Assembly: GCA_028095005.1 (NCBI GenBank)
Contig: CM051461.1
Coordinates: forward strand, 163,962,574 to 164,026,573
DNA: 64,000 nucleotides
Direction: 5' to 3'
Source of the DNA: Rhynchospora pubera
Taxonomy: Eukaryota > Streptophyta > Magnoliopsida > Poales > Cyperaceae
The notes below the pieces were generated by a model. The model did no database searches. It worked only from the letters and a program-made list of their open reading frames with translations, and was not told the DNA's origin. The position numbers were made by a program, and so were the translations under genes. Below, piece by piece: positions 1 to 11,907 of this stretch (position 1 is its first letter; each line of letters opens with the position of its first letter).

Positions 1-996
1 ATTTGGGATAAGCAGTTGATCGATCCTCATCAGTCATCGTGCGTCTATCTATGCCAAAAAAGAAGAGTGCTTTAATTTGCGGTTCCACAATTCCACTAAT
101 AATAAAACTGATAGACGCGTTAGCTAGGATTGCCATAGTAAAATATCTAATTTTTCTTCTTCTTTTTTTTTCTCTTTTGTAGCTTCGCTTATCCATAAGA
201 CAAGGTCAAGTGCATGTTCATTTCCCAAGTATCAATCATATGCATGCAACATATTTTTATTGTACTTTGCATTCTCCAATTTTATGTTTTCTGTTTGCGT
301 CAATATGAATTAAACTGAGTGAATAAACCAATCTTCAATTGATAATCGAACCAAATAAATCTAATCGATATGAAAGTTTCTATTTGTAATATATATTTTT
401 TTTGGGAAAACATTGACAGTGTTTGTCAAGTGAAATCAATAGTTTTTGTACTCCTAATCTAAAATAATATTGCATGTAGAAATATTGAATCATTCTTTTT
501 TTTTTTTGGGGTACAAATATGAATCATGTCAAAGAACAAGAATTATATAAATAAATATCATCTTATCTTAATTCAATAAATGTATAAAATTAAATCAGTA
601 GCATTATCAAAGTTTTTTCCTAAAGGACGTCAGTACATTGAGTACGAATATTTCTTTTTAGATCGGAGATGGTTAGGATAAGGGAACAAAACTCAGAAAA
701 ATAGGAGGGGCAAATGTGAAATTAAGAAAGTACATTTATTTTATTTATATTTTTGGATGGAAAAGAAGCATGCTGATTTGACGAAGAAAAAAAAAGAATA
801 AATATTAACGAGAAAAATAATAATTGCTGATCGGGGACTCATAGTCATAGTCTCATAGAGATGGTTGGGTGCTGGGACTGGGAGCCTGGGACTCTGGATG
901 GGTCTCAAAAATGTTATTTAAAAGGCGAAATGTTTTCTTTATAAGTATCTTTTTAGGTGGGAAAAGAAAAAAAGAATAAAACGCTTTTTTGTTTTG
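1..996. other. AT-rich intergenic DNA, no gene seen
   Basis: The stretch is AT-rich, with homopolymer T and A runs and stops in all frames. I see no coding region, RNA gene or clear repeat boundary. Confidence 0.6.
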
Positions 997-1004
997 TTCT
1001 GGTG

Positions 1005-1520
1005 TAGGGCTGTATACGAGCCGAGTTCGAGCGAGTTAGCCTCAACTCGAACTCGAACTCGTCACAATTCGAGCCAACTCGTGACTCGACAGCAAAGCAG
1101 TTCCGAGCTATTCGATCTAACTCGAACTCGGCTCATTCTAACTCGAGCCAACTCGTGACTCGGCAATGAGCTCGTGAGAAGGTATTGAGGTACTAGTCGT
1201 CTTAGAATTTTGTTCGAAAATAGAAAAAGAGGAGCAGTCATGAGGGTGTTGAGGTATTAGTCGTCTTAGTGAACGAATTATTATGTTGCAAATCAGTAAA
1301 ATTATTGGACTATATATTAATAAGATAATATTTTATTTTTTTTTGCAGCCAGTATATTCTGACTCAAGTTGAGCCGAGTTCGAGTTGGGCCCAACTCGAA
1401 CTCGGCTCGTAAAATTAACGAGTTGGCATAACTCGAGTTGTTATAACTCGAGTTTTCATCGAGCTTTTTTCGAGTCGAGTTCGAGTAATTCACGAGTTAC
1501 GAGTTTTTTGCTCACCCCTA
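1005..1520. mobile_element. Non-autonomous hAT element (516 bp) rich in CGAGTT/AACTCG
   Basis: The termini form an imperfect inverted repeat: the left end starts TAGGGCTGTATACGAG and the reverse complement of the right end starts TAGGGGTGAGC. A perfect 8-bp target duplication, TTCTGGTG, lies at 997-1004 and 1521-1528; an 8-bp duplication is diagnostic of the hAT superfamily. The interior is built from many copies of an AACTCGAG-type word in both orientations. There is no transposase, so it needs one in trans. The 71-codon frame inside is repeat sequence, not a gene. Confidence 0.88.
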
Positions 1521-1914
1521 TTCTGGTGTTTATTATTTTACATTTTGGTATTCATGTTTGGTTGGTTAAACAAAAACTTACTGTTAAATATAGTAGGTAA
1601 AAGTAAAACAGCGAAAATTACATCTCACTTTACTTTTTGTTGTCCTCGAGACACGCACAAGTTTGCATGTCTCACTTTTTTTTATTCTCCCGCCAATGGC
1701 AAATTGGCACAATAAATTAGTATCCAACTGTCCCTGCCCAAATATTGTATAATAGCAGATAGCGCACAGCCGTTAACTTGGCACTTAACCTCTTAACACA
1801 GAACCTAATTAAAGGAAACGAAATTATGGTTAATGCACAAGTGGGACCCACATTAACAGCCAGTAGCTGCCACGTCGCCAGACTTTCCCTATTTCCCTCC
1901 ATCGGTGCCGTGAC

Positions 1915-2198
1915 TAGGCCTGCCAACGGAAACAAAAAAAACGTTATGCCGTTCCGTTTGCTGAAACGGAACGGTAAACGGTACTGATATTTGTTTCGTT
2001 TCCTTAATGAAACGGTAAACGGAATATGAAATGGAGCAGTTTAACGTGTTTTAACGTGTTTTTGTACATGCCGTTTAGCGAAATCATTTCGTTTAGTAAG
2101 TGGAACGGTAAACGGTAGCGAAATCCATTTCGTTTCGTTAACGGAACGGTAAACGGAACACCCCATTCCGTGTCCGTTAGCAACGTTAATCAGGCCTA
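1915..2198. mobile_element. Non-autonomous hAT element (284 bp) rich in AACGGTAAACGG
   Basis: The ends are TAGGCCTG and CAGGCCTA, flanked by a perfect 8-bp duplication GCCGTGAC at 1907-1914 and 2199-2206. The body repeats the word GAACGGTAAACGG on both strands. The 8-bp duplication and the short TA-type inverted ends fit hAT. There is no coding capacity. Confidence 0.87.
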
Positions 2199-2206
2199 GC
2201 CGTGAC

Positions 2207-2823
2207 TACCGTGTTTTTTGTTGCCCCAAAACCGAACATACATTCATTTCAACTACTTATTTCCCATAATACCCTTGGAATCTCTGGAATCAGTGTTAAC
2301 GACGAAGGGTATTATCGTCAATAAATTCTCTCATGTTTCCCTCAACGAACCAGATAAGCTTTTCTAAATTCCGAACATGTGATATGATATGGCGCTTTCT
2401 GTTCTTTTGTGAAGGTTTGAAATCTTCAACTGTAAGCTAATTGCTAATCCTTGTTAATTAATTTTCAGTAGTACATTGTTCACAGATAAGGTTAGCTAGC
2501 GCCACTTTTGTTATGCTAGTACAACAATAGATGGCACGTGTTGAGATACAGTTTTGGAATTTGACACGTCATACATTGCATTGATCACTTGATATGGACT
2601 TGACTTGATTTAGACTAAGATGGTGATTAATTATCGAGTCATTTTTATTTCTCTATTGTTAGGAATTATTGATCTGGACCTCTAGCGGTTGAGCCATAAT
2701 AGTCATGAGTCATGACTATACCAAATCAAATTTACTTGATTATTGTATTAATAATTGATGTTTGTTAAGAGAGAACGACCAATGGTCCTTATTAGTCCTT
2801 TATTTTAACAAATTTTCATTAGC
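2207..2823. other. Intergenic DNA, no gene seen
   Basis: AT-rich sequence without long frames or recognisable repeats. The edges are set by the neighbouring elements. Confidence 0.5.
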
Positions 2824-2826
2824 ATA

Positions 2827-3015
2827 GGCTCCGTTTGGATGGCTTCTTACCAGAATAAGGAATAAGTAATAATCACTTTTTACCAATAAATTTATTTCTA
2901 ACCATCCAAACTCTTCACAAAAGTTACACACTTCCCAATAAATTTATCCATTCCCAATAAATTTCTTCCCTTCTTCCTTCTTCCTACTTTATTCTCAACG
3001 CATCCAAACGGAGCC
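2827..3015. mobile_element. MITE of the GGCTCCGTTTGGAT family, copy 1 (189 bp)
   Basis: The terminal inverted repeat is GGCTCCGTTTGGATG on the left and CATCCAAACGGAGCC on the right. The 3-bp direct repeat ATA (2824-2826 and 3016-3018) is the likely target duplication. A 3-bp duplication and this kind of end suggest a Tourist/PIF-Harbinger-like MITE. The same family recurs at 6675, 11594, 11670 and 37720. Confidence 0.8.
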
Positions 3016-3349
3016 ATACGTACAAGAAAGTGCTGGAAAAGAAAACGAAACTAATTGTGTGAACCAAATCTCTCACACTTGTAGCATGTTTGACAATTGG
3101 GGCAGTTAGCTAGTGTACTAATGCGAGTTCACCTGACCTAGCTAGTTAGAATAGATATAAATGATTGGGTCATATGAATCAATTCAAATTACTTTCAAAC
3201 AGATGGTTGTTGAAGTGACTATAGTAAAGATTGATCCGACCAATTTCAGCACCTACTCATGCATTGAGATTGTGCTGAAGTCATAGTTTCGTTTGAGTTG
3301 ACTCTGTTGTGTAACTCGTACGTGTTATGTTTTTAAATTATGTAGAAAG

Positions 3350-4402
3350 GAAATAAACTATAAAGCAGCTGGGAAGATCCTCTCTCCTGGAGCACGATTC
3401 CAGAGGAGCCCAAAAAAAAAACCCACCCAATTTGAAAACCCTAGGCGGGGAGGCCGGTGGCGGCGGCCTTTCCCGCCTTCACCTCTTTAGATCTACTTTT
3501 TTTTCTTTGTTTTTCTTCTCCGACGGCTTGGCGACTGGTGGCCGACAAAAGATGCGGTCGGCGAGGTCGATATATCTGTTTTTTTGGTGCGGTTGGCGAG
3601 TACGGTGGGATTTGACCATCGTTCGGCGTCCGTCGGCGAGCACAGAGCAGAGGTGGACTGGTGGTGCGGTTCGACCTTCCTTGTGGTGCGGCCAATGAGT
3701 GCAGTGCGGTTCAACCGTTGCGTGCGACTGGCAAGTACGGTTGCGGCGTGGTTCGACCGTGGTTGTGCTGCGGCTGACATGTGCAGTGCGGCTGTTGGTG
3801 GTGGGTAGTACAGATGTGGTGCATAGTCTACATGCAATGCGACCATGTGGGTGCCTCAAGGTGCAGTGCGAGAAGACCGACGTGGGTGTGCAACCGACCA
3901 TGTGTGTGTACAGTGGTTGTCGTGAGTAAGCAGTTGAGCTTGCATTCCTTCGAGAGTGGCTCGTAGGTGCTGGGCAAGGGTGCGAGAGTGGCTCGTAGGT
4001 GCTGGACAAGGAAGTAAGGTGAAGGTAAGTGGTAGCTATGACACCGTGGGTATGCACGTCTGGGCTGCGCGGCCGTGAAGATGCCTCATAGATACCGGTT
4101 AAGGTTGGGGCAAGTTTGAAAACTGGTACAAGTACCGATCGATACTACTATGAGCTTGGTACTAGTACAAGTGGCGGTTGCCATGATTGGATTTTTTTTT
4201 TGCTTTTCCAGTTGGTACTAGTAGAGTTTAGTGTTGGTATAAGCGGTAATTGTATGGGTTTTTTCCTCTTGTATTAGGAGAAGTTCGTAAACTTTGATAG
4301 AAGTTTACCATTTATATTTGATTCGAGTTTTATCAGGATTATTTGTAAACTTTTTTTTCTTATTAATGAAAATTGCCAGTGTTTTGCTGGCCCTCAAAAA
4401 AA
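3350..4402 (+). mobile_element. Non-LTR retroposon (LINE-derived or retroposed transcript), ~1.05 kb
   Basis: A 15-bp direct repeat, AAATTATGTAGAAAG, lies at 3335-3349 and 4403-4417. The right copy follows a short A-run, which is the target duplication plus poly(A) tail expected of target-primed reverse transcription. The insert has a GC-rich first half, starting near an AACCCTAGGCGG word and resembling a plant LINE 5' end, and an AT-rich 3' end. There is no reverse transcriptase frame, so it is deleted or non-autonomous. The long antisense frame at 3479-4057 has no recognisable domain and is treated as chance in GC-rich DNA. Confidence 0.8.
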
Positions 4403-4417
4403 AAATTATGTAGAAAG

Positions 4418-5085
4418 CAATTGTTTTATAAATTATCCATCCCCCGGATATGTATGATCCAAATTGAATGGTAGAAGTTTAGAAAAGAGAATGCAACTAA
4501 TTGGATGGACAGATATACATTAATTCTTGCAATTCGCTCACTAAACAGAAAAAAGATAGGATTAAGAGGAGAACAGAGAACAAGGTTTGGAATTTTCTAA
4601 TATAACTACGGGTATATAAAGATGACTAAAAATTGGAATTTTATCTTACTTTTTTTTTCCCTCATCCATCATGATTGGACAATTCATCTGTCTTATACTT
4701 TTCTTCTCATTCGAGATTTATTTTATGCCTCTAAACTCTAAAGTGAAACAAGACTCTTAAAATAATAAAATAATATAACTCTTGAACATTTTGTGCTGAA
4801 ACTTTAGTTCGACTTATAAGTATTTTTACTTTTAAAAAAAAATTGTATATAAATAAAAACTGAATGCGAGGTTATATTTTATTCTTAAATAATTTTTTAT
4901 CGTATAAATATTTTACTTTTCAACAGATATTCTTTATCTTTACTAAGGAGAATTTGAAATTTTTTAAGTGGCTGTCTAAATGGGTGATGAGTGGATTTTA
5001 TATGCATATTCAGGTGCCATTTTGTCTCCAAACTAAACTAATTGTCTTGAGTTTACATAGTTTAGATGAGTTTAGGTTAGTTTAA
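4418..5085. other. AT-rich intergenic DNA, nothing recognised
   Basis: No domain-bearing frame, RNA gene or bounded repeat is seen. A 73-codon frame at 4864-5085 has no recognisable composition. Confidence 0.5.
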
Positions 5086-5094
5086 TTAGAGTTT

Positions 5095-6635
5095 TGTGTC
5101 AAGAATGAGTTACTACCATAGTTTCTAATTTTATTGCAGATTCTGGACAAGAAATGATTTGGATGAGTCCATAAAGTTGAAGAGATCATTCTAAGCTTTC
5201 TAACGGATCTTAAATCACCTCAAACGGAGTTCGGATGAAGCTGATATGCCCAAAATACTGACAGGACGCATTGCTGATATTTTTCTGCGACCCGCTGAAA
5301 GTCCAAGCTTCCCTCAGACCTGGAACTGCCAGATTTATCAGAATCGCCCGATTTAGCAATTCTATATTTGGACGACGGTTTCTACCGACTCCAGGTGCAT
5401 CCAGAGCATGTCTTCAGTTATTTCCAGCGTTTCTACACCTTTCCAATGCCTATTAAAGACCAGTTTGAGAGAGAACAGGAGGGAGACCAAATCCAAGGTC
5501 AAGTTAGGGTTAGATATTGATTTATTTGAGAGTTGGGTCTCAAGTCCAGATCGTGGCAGCGCCAAGCAGGTTTTGTTGCGACAGCAAGAGACGTGTTTGA
5601 TAGGAGATTTTGACACGCAAGAGCAATTGGTTGTAATTTTTCCATATTCTCATTTTCTCTTGTGCTTGTATGATATCTTTTAGTTATTGATTGTTTGTTC
5701 TAGGACTATGGTTGTAAACTCGAGTTCTTAGTTGTTGATTGCATGCTTATTTAGTTTATTTGATATCTTTGTGTTTTATACCTTGCTTGAATTGCTTGAA
5801 TTGATTATGCCATGATTGTCTAAGTAGATTTATTTACACCCGTTAATTAGAGCTCGCTTAATTGCTAGGTGGTTAAGTCCAAATAAACTTAGATTATTAG
5901 GAATGATTATGATTAACATGAAGGTTGTAAACTGAAAGGTTAAACCAGGACTAGTTAACGAGAGTTAAGTTCTTTCCAAGAGTGAAAACTCAAAGATTTC
6001 ATAGGTTAGAAAGGTATAAACTCGTAGAAACTAGACCAAGAAACGATAGTTGAAATCTAGATTCTATACGAGCGAAATTGGGTTAATTAATTGATAACCA
6101 GACCTAAACGAGAGTTTGATCTATGACCTTAATTAAGCCATTATCCCTGCACAATTATCAACTGAATTAAGTCAATTTGCATTCACATCGCTAATCCTAG
6201 CGGGCCGCTGAGTGAATCAGCGAGGTTGTCTATGCCCTCCAAGTAGCCAGCGACCAGTCTAATAGATTAGCGACCTAAGATGAAGTGGTAGCAACCAGAA
6301 ATCCTAGAATTTCGTGACTTGTTATATACCTCTTATTAATTCTTGTTTTGACCTTGAAATTAGACTTAAGATTTAGGACCACCTACAACCCTTAATTCAC
6401 ATAAGAGTTGAATCGTCTAGCTACTTTAGTAAAGTAAAAGACTGATATTGCAACACTGTCCCTGTGGATTCGACCCTCAAGCTATTCTACAAACGATTAG
6501 ATCGATAGACACGAGATTTTATTTTGAGACTTGGTTTTCCCCTTCGATCAATGGGATCACAATTAGTTGCTTGTAATGCTTCAATTCGTAACCAGTGTCC
6601 CTGACTATTGAGGTGTGGTTTTAGACTCCCACAGG
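5095..6635 (+). mobile_element. LTR-retrotransposon-derived block (solo-LTR-like)
   Basis: Two signatures typical of plant Ty3/gypsy LTRs are present: a CTTTCTAACGGATCTTAAAT / GGAGTTCGGATGAAG stretch near 5198-5240, and CCCTGTGGATTCGACC near 6461. The first is clearly related to sequence at 53290-53345. No gag-pol frame or primer-binding site follows. Candidate ends are TGTGTC near 5095 and CCCACA near 6634, but no flanking 5-bp duplication was found, so the borders are approximate. Confidence 0.5.
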
Positions 6636-6674
6636 ACTTAATTTAAACTCACATATTGCATGAACACTAGCTTA

Positions 6675-6831
6675 GGCTCCGTTTGGATACGTGTGGGAAG
6701 AAGGAAGAAGGGAAGAAGGGAAGAAAATTTATTATAAACAATTCAAACTCTTCACAAAGTTACACACTTCCCAATACTTCTTCCCACTTCTTCCCTTCTT
6801 CCCTTCTTCCCACACCTATCCAAATGGAGCC
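6675..6831. mobile_element. MITE of the GGCTCCGTTTGGAT family, copy 2 (157 bp)
   Basis: The left end is GGCTCCGTTTGGATACG and the right end CCAAATGGAGCC. The 3-bp duplication TTA (6672-6674 and 6832-6834) is the one PIF/Harbinger elements prefer. The interior is CTTC/GAAG-rich and can fold back. Confidence 0.85.
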
Positions 6832-6834
6832 TTA

Positions 6835-7560
6835 AATTTCAATGCTCACTTACAAAATCTGCCCACACACACTTCAATTGCACTAGCAAAACGGCTTAAT
6901 TTAAGGGATATTAATGGTTGCAAGAAAACCATGATCTCTAACACAAACATGAATATATCTGTAAGTTATGATCATATAAAAATATATATATATAAACAGA
7001 GAATCATCAAATTTTTCAAGATGAACACGCTGTATGGACCGATTTTTTAGCTCTGATCTGACGGTCCGATAAATTATGAAACTGGAAGCACGAGAGAGCG
7101 ACAAGCACAAGTGAAGATAAAATTATGCATATTGTGTGCATGTGTTCAGTATTTTTTATTATGTCAATTATTTAGTAATTCAAATTCATTGATTCAAAGC
7201 AAGTCTTAACATTGTATCCCACCAACGTGATACCAGATAGTGTTCTACCTAATCTAAAAATAAAAACGGTTTAACTTAAAACAGCTCATGATTCTAATCA
7301 CACTATGGCGTCATTGCTTAAATTAATATTCATATGAGACGGATTGAAAGAATTTTCACACTTAAAAAGCGCTCGGTAAGTCGGCAAGTAAAGATAAAAC
7401 AACAAAAGGACATAAAACAATTCTAGTAAATCCTGAGGTTGTTTCAGAAAACCTTTCTGATCAAAGCCTGGAATCTCTTTCGAAACAACAACAACACAAT
7501 AAACCTTTCTGATCATTAATAAAAACACACACACACACACACACAAAATAAACCTTTCTT
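6835..7560. other. Upstream region of the ATL gene, with a CA microsatellite
   Basis: Mostly AT-rich DNA. An (AC)n microsatellite of about ten units lies at 7525-7544, just upstream of the ATL promoter. No other gene is seen. Confidence 0.6.
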
Positions 7561-7582
7561 TACCTCCAATATTCTCTTCCTC

Positions 7583-7590
7583 TATAAAAA
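7583..7590 (+). promoter_or_regulatory. TATA box of the ATL gene
   Basis: TATAAAAA lies about 100 bp before the start codon of the RING-H2 gene. It is followed by a CT- and CA-rich leader (CTCTCCTCCTCC), a common plant 5'UTR composition. The start of transcription is inferred to be near 7615. Confidence 0.6.
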
Positions 7591-7685
7591 TTCAACAAAC
7601 CCCTAATCCCAACTCCCCGCTCTCCTCCTCCCCACACTCCCCCAAATCAAATAAACTAAACCTCTCCATTCTTCACACTCACACC

Positions 7686-8267
7686 ATGCCTCCAGCATCC
7701 CGAATTCTCCAAACAATCCCCAACAACACCACCAATCCCTCTCACACTTCCACCCCTGCCGCGGCGAGCCCACCCGAGCCTCCTCTCGCCATCGACTCCG
7801 ATGTAGTCGTCATCCTCGCCGCGTTACTATGCGCTCTAATCTGCGTTGTGGGTTTGGCTGCCGTTGCGCGTTGCGCTTGGACGCGCCGTGCCGGGTCATC
7901 GGACCCGGCTCCCCCTCCCAACAAGGGCCTCAAAAAGAAGGTCCTTGAATCGTTGCCGAAAATCCCGTATGAGCCGTCGAAAACAAGCAAATTGGCTGAG
8001 TGTGCTATTTGTTTGGCAGAGTTTGTTGAAGGGGAGGAAGTGCGCATCCTCCCGCAGTGCGGGCACGGTTTTCATGCCGGGTGCATCGACACCTGGCTCG
8101 GGTCTCACTCGTCGTGCCCCTCCTGTAGAAGGGTGCTTGTGCTCCCCACGGGGGGCCCACAAACAGGCACTGGGAGGTGCAGGATGTGTGGTGGGTCCAG
8201 CTCAGCAGACGTGGAGATGGCCGTGAAAGCCAGGGAAGATGACCAAGGAACTAGCTATCTTCCCTAG
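7686..8267 (+). CDS. ATL-family RING-H2 finger E3 ubiquitin ligase
   Basis: Intronless gene for 193 residues, the usual form and size of plant ATL ligases (ATL8/ATL80-like, about 200 aa). In order there is a Ser/Thr/Pro-rich N-terminus, one hydrophobic segment at about residues 38-62 (membrane anchor), a GLD-like basic patch at 81-95, and a canonical RING-H2 finger. The finger has C106, C109, C125, H127, H130, C133, C144 and C147 with exact C-x2-C-x15-C-x-H-x2-H-x2-C-x10-C-x2-C spacing, and the ATL proline lies before the third cysteine. It should recruit an E2 and ubiquitinate substrates at a membrane. The start is the first ATG after a TATA box and CT-rich leader. Codon use is GC-richer than its surroundings. 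A second short Cys cluster (CRMC) follows the finger. The substrate is unknown. Confidence 0.95.
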   Translation: MPPASRILQTIPNNTTNPSHTSTPAAASPPEPPLAIDSDVVVILAALLCALICVVGLAAVARCAWTRRAGSSDPAPPPNKGLKKKVLESLPKIPYEPSKTSKLAECAICLAEFVEGEEVRILPQCGHGFHAGCIDTWLGSHSSCPSCRRVLVLPTGGPQTGTGRCRMCGGSSSADVEMAVKAREDDQGTSYLP

Positions 8268-11200
8268 CTAGTCCTAGTTGGTAAAGTTTGCACTTCTTTT
8301 TTTTTGTACTTTTTTTGGTTGTTGGGTTGTTTTAGTTTTTAAGCTTAGTTGAAGTAGATTGGAGAATACATTGGGTTTAATTTTAAAGATTTATTGTGTA
8401 TATTTGAGAAGTTAGTAGTTAGGTTGTGAAGTAAAGAATCTTCCTGGTAGTAGTGATGGTGAAGTGACTTGAAGTAGCTCACATTTATTCTTTCTTTTTT
8501 TTTCTTTGCTTTTGTCTCACTAATCCTCTGTGATCTTTTTTTTTTGTCGATCTTTTTCCTTTTTTGGCGGGACATTTCTGCAAAGAATCACGGAGTGGCT
8601 AGTGCTAGTGTAGTGCTACTTCCAGTTCTGCTTTAATATTCTCTTTTTTGTATTTTCATTTTTTTTTGTTAACATTCTCATAGAACGAAAAAGAAGATGG
8701 ATATGACCTGTTTGCCCCTTACTTTTTCGAATATTTGACAGACATTGCATGATCGGTAGGGGTACAATGGGAAATACGAAAACGGCCCCTTGGATCATTG
8801 AATAATGATTATGCAATAGATGGATTTTAGAAGGGGAAATTTGAGAAATGCCAATTATGATAAGAGCAAGGATGGCAGATCTGTAATATTTGGGTAAATG
8901 ATGGGCAATAGTGTTACATTTTGAGCAAAAGCAGCTGGTCGTACACTCAGTAGGCTTGTGGTGGGTTTAGGCGAGTAGGACGAAGCTCACATGGTTCATG
9001 CACATGGGATCCAAATGAGATTGGTATGATCGTGTTCCATCTTCTCTCCATTTCAAAGCAACAGGACGTATTCATTTCCGTACAGAGATCGCAGGGATGG
9101 TGTGAAATCATAGAAAAGGAATCTGGAACTTTTCCGTATGGCAGAATTACGAATTTTGAGATCGAAAAAAGAATTACGAATTTTCGATAACTTAAAAACA
9201 AAAATCAACTATGATTGTGGGACGAGATTTGAAAGAGCAAAGGAATGTGAAAACTTATAAAAATGCTAGACAAAAGACAATGCATCTAAAATGTATAAAA
9301 ATGGTTCTATTTTTTTTTATGATTGGTAGGAAATTGTCTGTCAGCAAATGTATCGAACTATTTGACTGAAGTGACATGTTTAATATACAAGCGTTGACAT
9401 AGATAAATAAATAAATAAAGTAAAAGTAACTATATCAAAATCTAAAGAATCGAAAAGATAAAAATTTCTCTTTCAAACTTAGTGGTGTCGTTGTTCTTTT
9501 TTTTTAAGAGATACTAGGCAGAGACTACCCAGCTATGGTGTCGTTGTTCTTCTCCGTTACATTTTTAATGATCGAACATTTTTGGATAACGCCATGATAA
9601 ATGATTTACAGTCTCGAATTATTATTATTTTTCTTGTGTGTTATATGCATGATTTATTTGTGGATAGAAAGCAGAATTAGCAGTACTACAGCTACATTTA
9701 AAAAAAAAAGTCTAAAGAGGAAAGGAATGTGAAAACTTGCAACAAAACATAATAAAAGTCTATTACAAACACCGTTTGTATTTAAAAAAAAAGTTAATAA
9801 TAAAAAAATAAATGACTAGCTACATTTTTTGAGCAAATATTATCAATATAAGATGGAAAGGAAACATTTTGTATGTAGTAAACTTAAATTGTTTGATGCC
9901 ATGCTTGATGTACGAGTATAACTGTAATTAAAAAAATTTCACCGAATAAATTATTCAGAAAAAAACATTTCACCAAAATAATAATCATGATCTGAACAAA
10001 TTAATAACAACAATCTCTCTCTCTCTATCAAGTGCGGTAGAGACTCGTCCTAAAACAAAAACCTCCTATATCAAAAAAGTAAAGGAGTACCTTAAAGCTA
10101 TTTGAGTGAATAGCTTTTCTTTGGGGCCTTTCATTAATAGTCTGAAAATCTTGTCGTTAAATCCGTCGGGGTTGATAATAAAATATTAGTAAGTAGTATG
10201 GACTCAATCATAATAAAATTCTACAAATATTTTTTTTCGAAGAAACCTAAAAAGAAGTTGATAAAAACGGGCATTCAATTGATCTTCATACAATCATACT
10301 TCCTCTTGTACATATGTTCATGGTTCACTCAATGGGTCTACAGATCGCTCTACATGATCTCATTCGGAGTTTTCTGTGTGCCACAGCGCAAGGGGTCCCT
10401 GACATATATCCAAGGCCAAAGGGTCCCACTGACAGTAGTACTAGTAGGAAGAACAGAGGCCGAATAATATGACAATACATATTTAGTGATGCAGACATGC
10501 AGTGACAAACCAACATTGAAAAAATACCGAATTTGAAAAATAGAATTAAATATGTACTTGATTACTCATTGTAGATATTTCTATTTTGTTTGTTCTAAAT
10601 TGAAAATTATATGCTCACTAATTAAATACTGACAAATTCCAATAATTTTTTTCTTAAAAGTATTTAATTGATCAAGAAAATTTTAAAATGTATCGCGTTT
10701 AATATGAATATCCAAAATCTAAAAAAAAACGTCAATATTTCTATTTTTTTATCCTTCGACAGCCTGTGATAATATTGTTGAGTTTGTTGTCAGTTGTTAC
10801 TATATTACAAAATTTGAATGCCCGTACATGAATTCTCAAAATTTAATTGGAACAATCGACTAAAGTACAAAATTTTGAATGCCCGTTGGAGGTTTGACCT
10901 CAATTCACCTTAAAAAAAATTTGAATGCCCATATATAATTAAATATTAAAAAATTGATGGAACATTGAGAGTTTATGAATTCTTAGAAGAGTGATCTGAT
11001 GGTGCCTATTTCATTGAAATGTTTTAGAGGATGTGAAGTTATCAATTCACAAGAAATGCCAAGTACAAAATCCAAAAAGAAAGGTACAATTCATAAAGGA
11101 ATTGGAGTGAACTCATAATTAGAAAATGGGCGGTTGGCGTACCGATTATGGCTGTGTTAGCACTGTTTATTACTCATGCTGATTCATAGTGATCAAAGTG

Positions 11201-11590
11201 GAATGATTGTGCTAATATTTGTAAAAGTAGTTAAAATTCGTTCCTTGGATATATGTAATGCAATTTTAATTTTAAAAAATTGGTGTGGATAAGATACACA
11301 TAGCTCGTTTATTTAAAGAAATTCAAGCTAAATTTGAATAACAATAAGGAAAGTATTCCGTAAATAGCCCCCTCTAGAGAGGAATAAGAGGTGATTTGCG
11401 TGATGAGATGTTAAAATTGTTATTAGTTATGTATGGCTTGTCAAGGGAATTTGGATAAGGTGATTGTATTTAAGTAGAATACAAATCCAACCACTTCTCT
11501 CGTCCTGTTATATTTGTGCTAACTAGTGTCCAACTTTGTCACTCCAATACTAAACTTGTTTTGATAAAGCAAGTCGGATATATTGTACTC
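8268..11590. other. 3' flank of the ATL gene and AT-rich intergenic DNA
   Basis: The first few hundred bases are the T-rich 3'UTR and terminator region of the ATL gene. The rest is AT-rich and has a short (CT)n run at 10014-10025. The phrase TTTGAATGCCCG and variants recur near 10815, 10870 and 10920. I find no domain-bearing frame or bounded transposon. Confidence 0.5.
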
Positions 11591-11593
11591 ATT

Positions 11594-11904
11594 GACTCCG
11601 TATGGATGGTGTGGGAATAAGAGAAATAAGGAAAGAAGTGAGAAGAAGTATCGGAAAGTATGTAATTTTGTCTCGGTTTGGATGCGTTGAGAAGAAGTAG
11701 GAAGAAGAAAGAAGGGAAGAAAAAAAATTATAAACAATCCAAACTCTTCACAAAGTTACACACTTTCCAATACTTCTTTTCACTTCTTCCCTTCTTCCCA
11801 CACCTATCCAAACGGAGCCTTTGTGAAGAATTTGGATTGTTTATAATAAATTTATTCACTTATTCTCTTATTCCCTTATTCTCACACCTCATCCAAACGG
11901 AGCC
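11594..11904. mobile_element. MITE of the GGCTCCGTTTGGAT family, copy 3, interrupted by copy 4
   Basis: The outer element has ends GACTCCGTATGGATGG and CATCCAAACGGAGCC with a 3-bp duplication ATT (11591-11593 and 11905-11907). Its two halves join into the family's usual interior (…GTAATTTTGTGAAGA…) once the inner copy at 11670-11819 is removed. The outer insertion is therefore older. Confidence 0.78.
11670..11819. mobile_element. MITE of the GGCTCCGTTTGGAT family, copy 4, nested in copy 3 (150 bp)
   Basis: The left end is GTCTCGGTTTGGATGCG and the right end CTATCCAAACGGAGCC. The flanking duplication is TTT (11667-11669 and 11820-11822). It sits inside another member of its own family. Confidence 0.8.
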
Positions 11905-11907
11905 ATT

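Noticed and set aside
3479..4057. 192-codon frame on the minus strand
   Set aside because: It lies antisense within the retroposon's GC-rich half, overlaps several equally long frames, and its His/Ser/Thr-rich text shows no domain.
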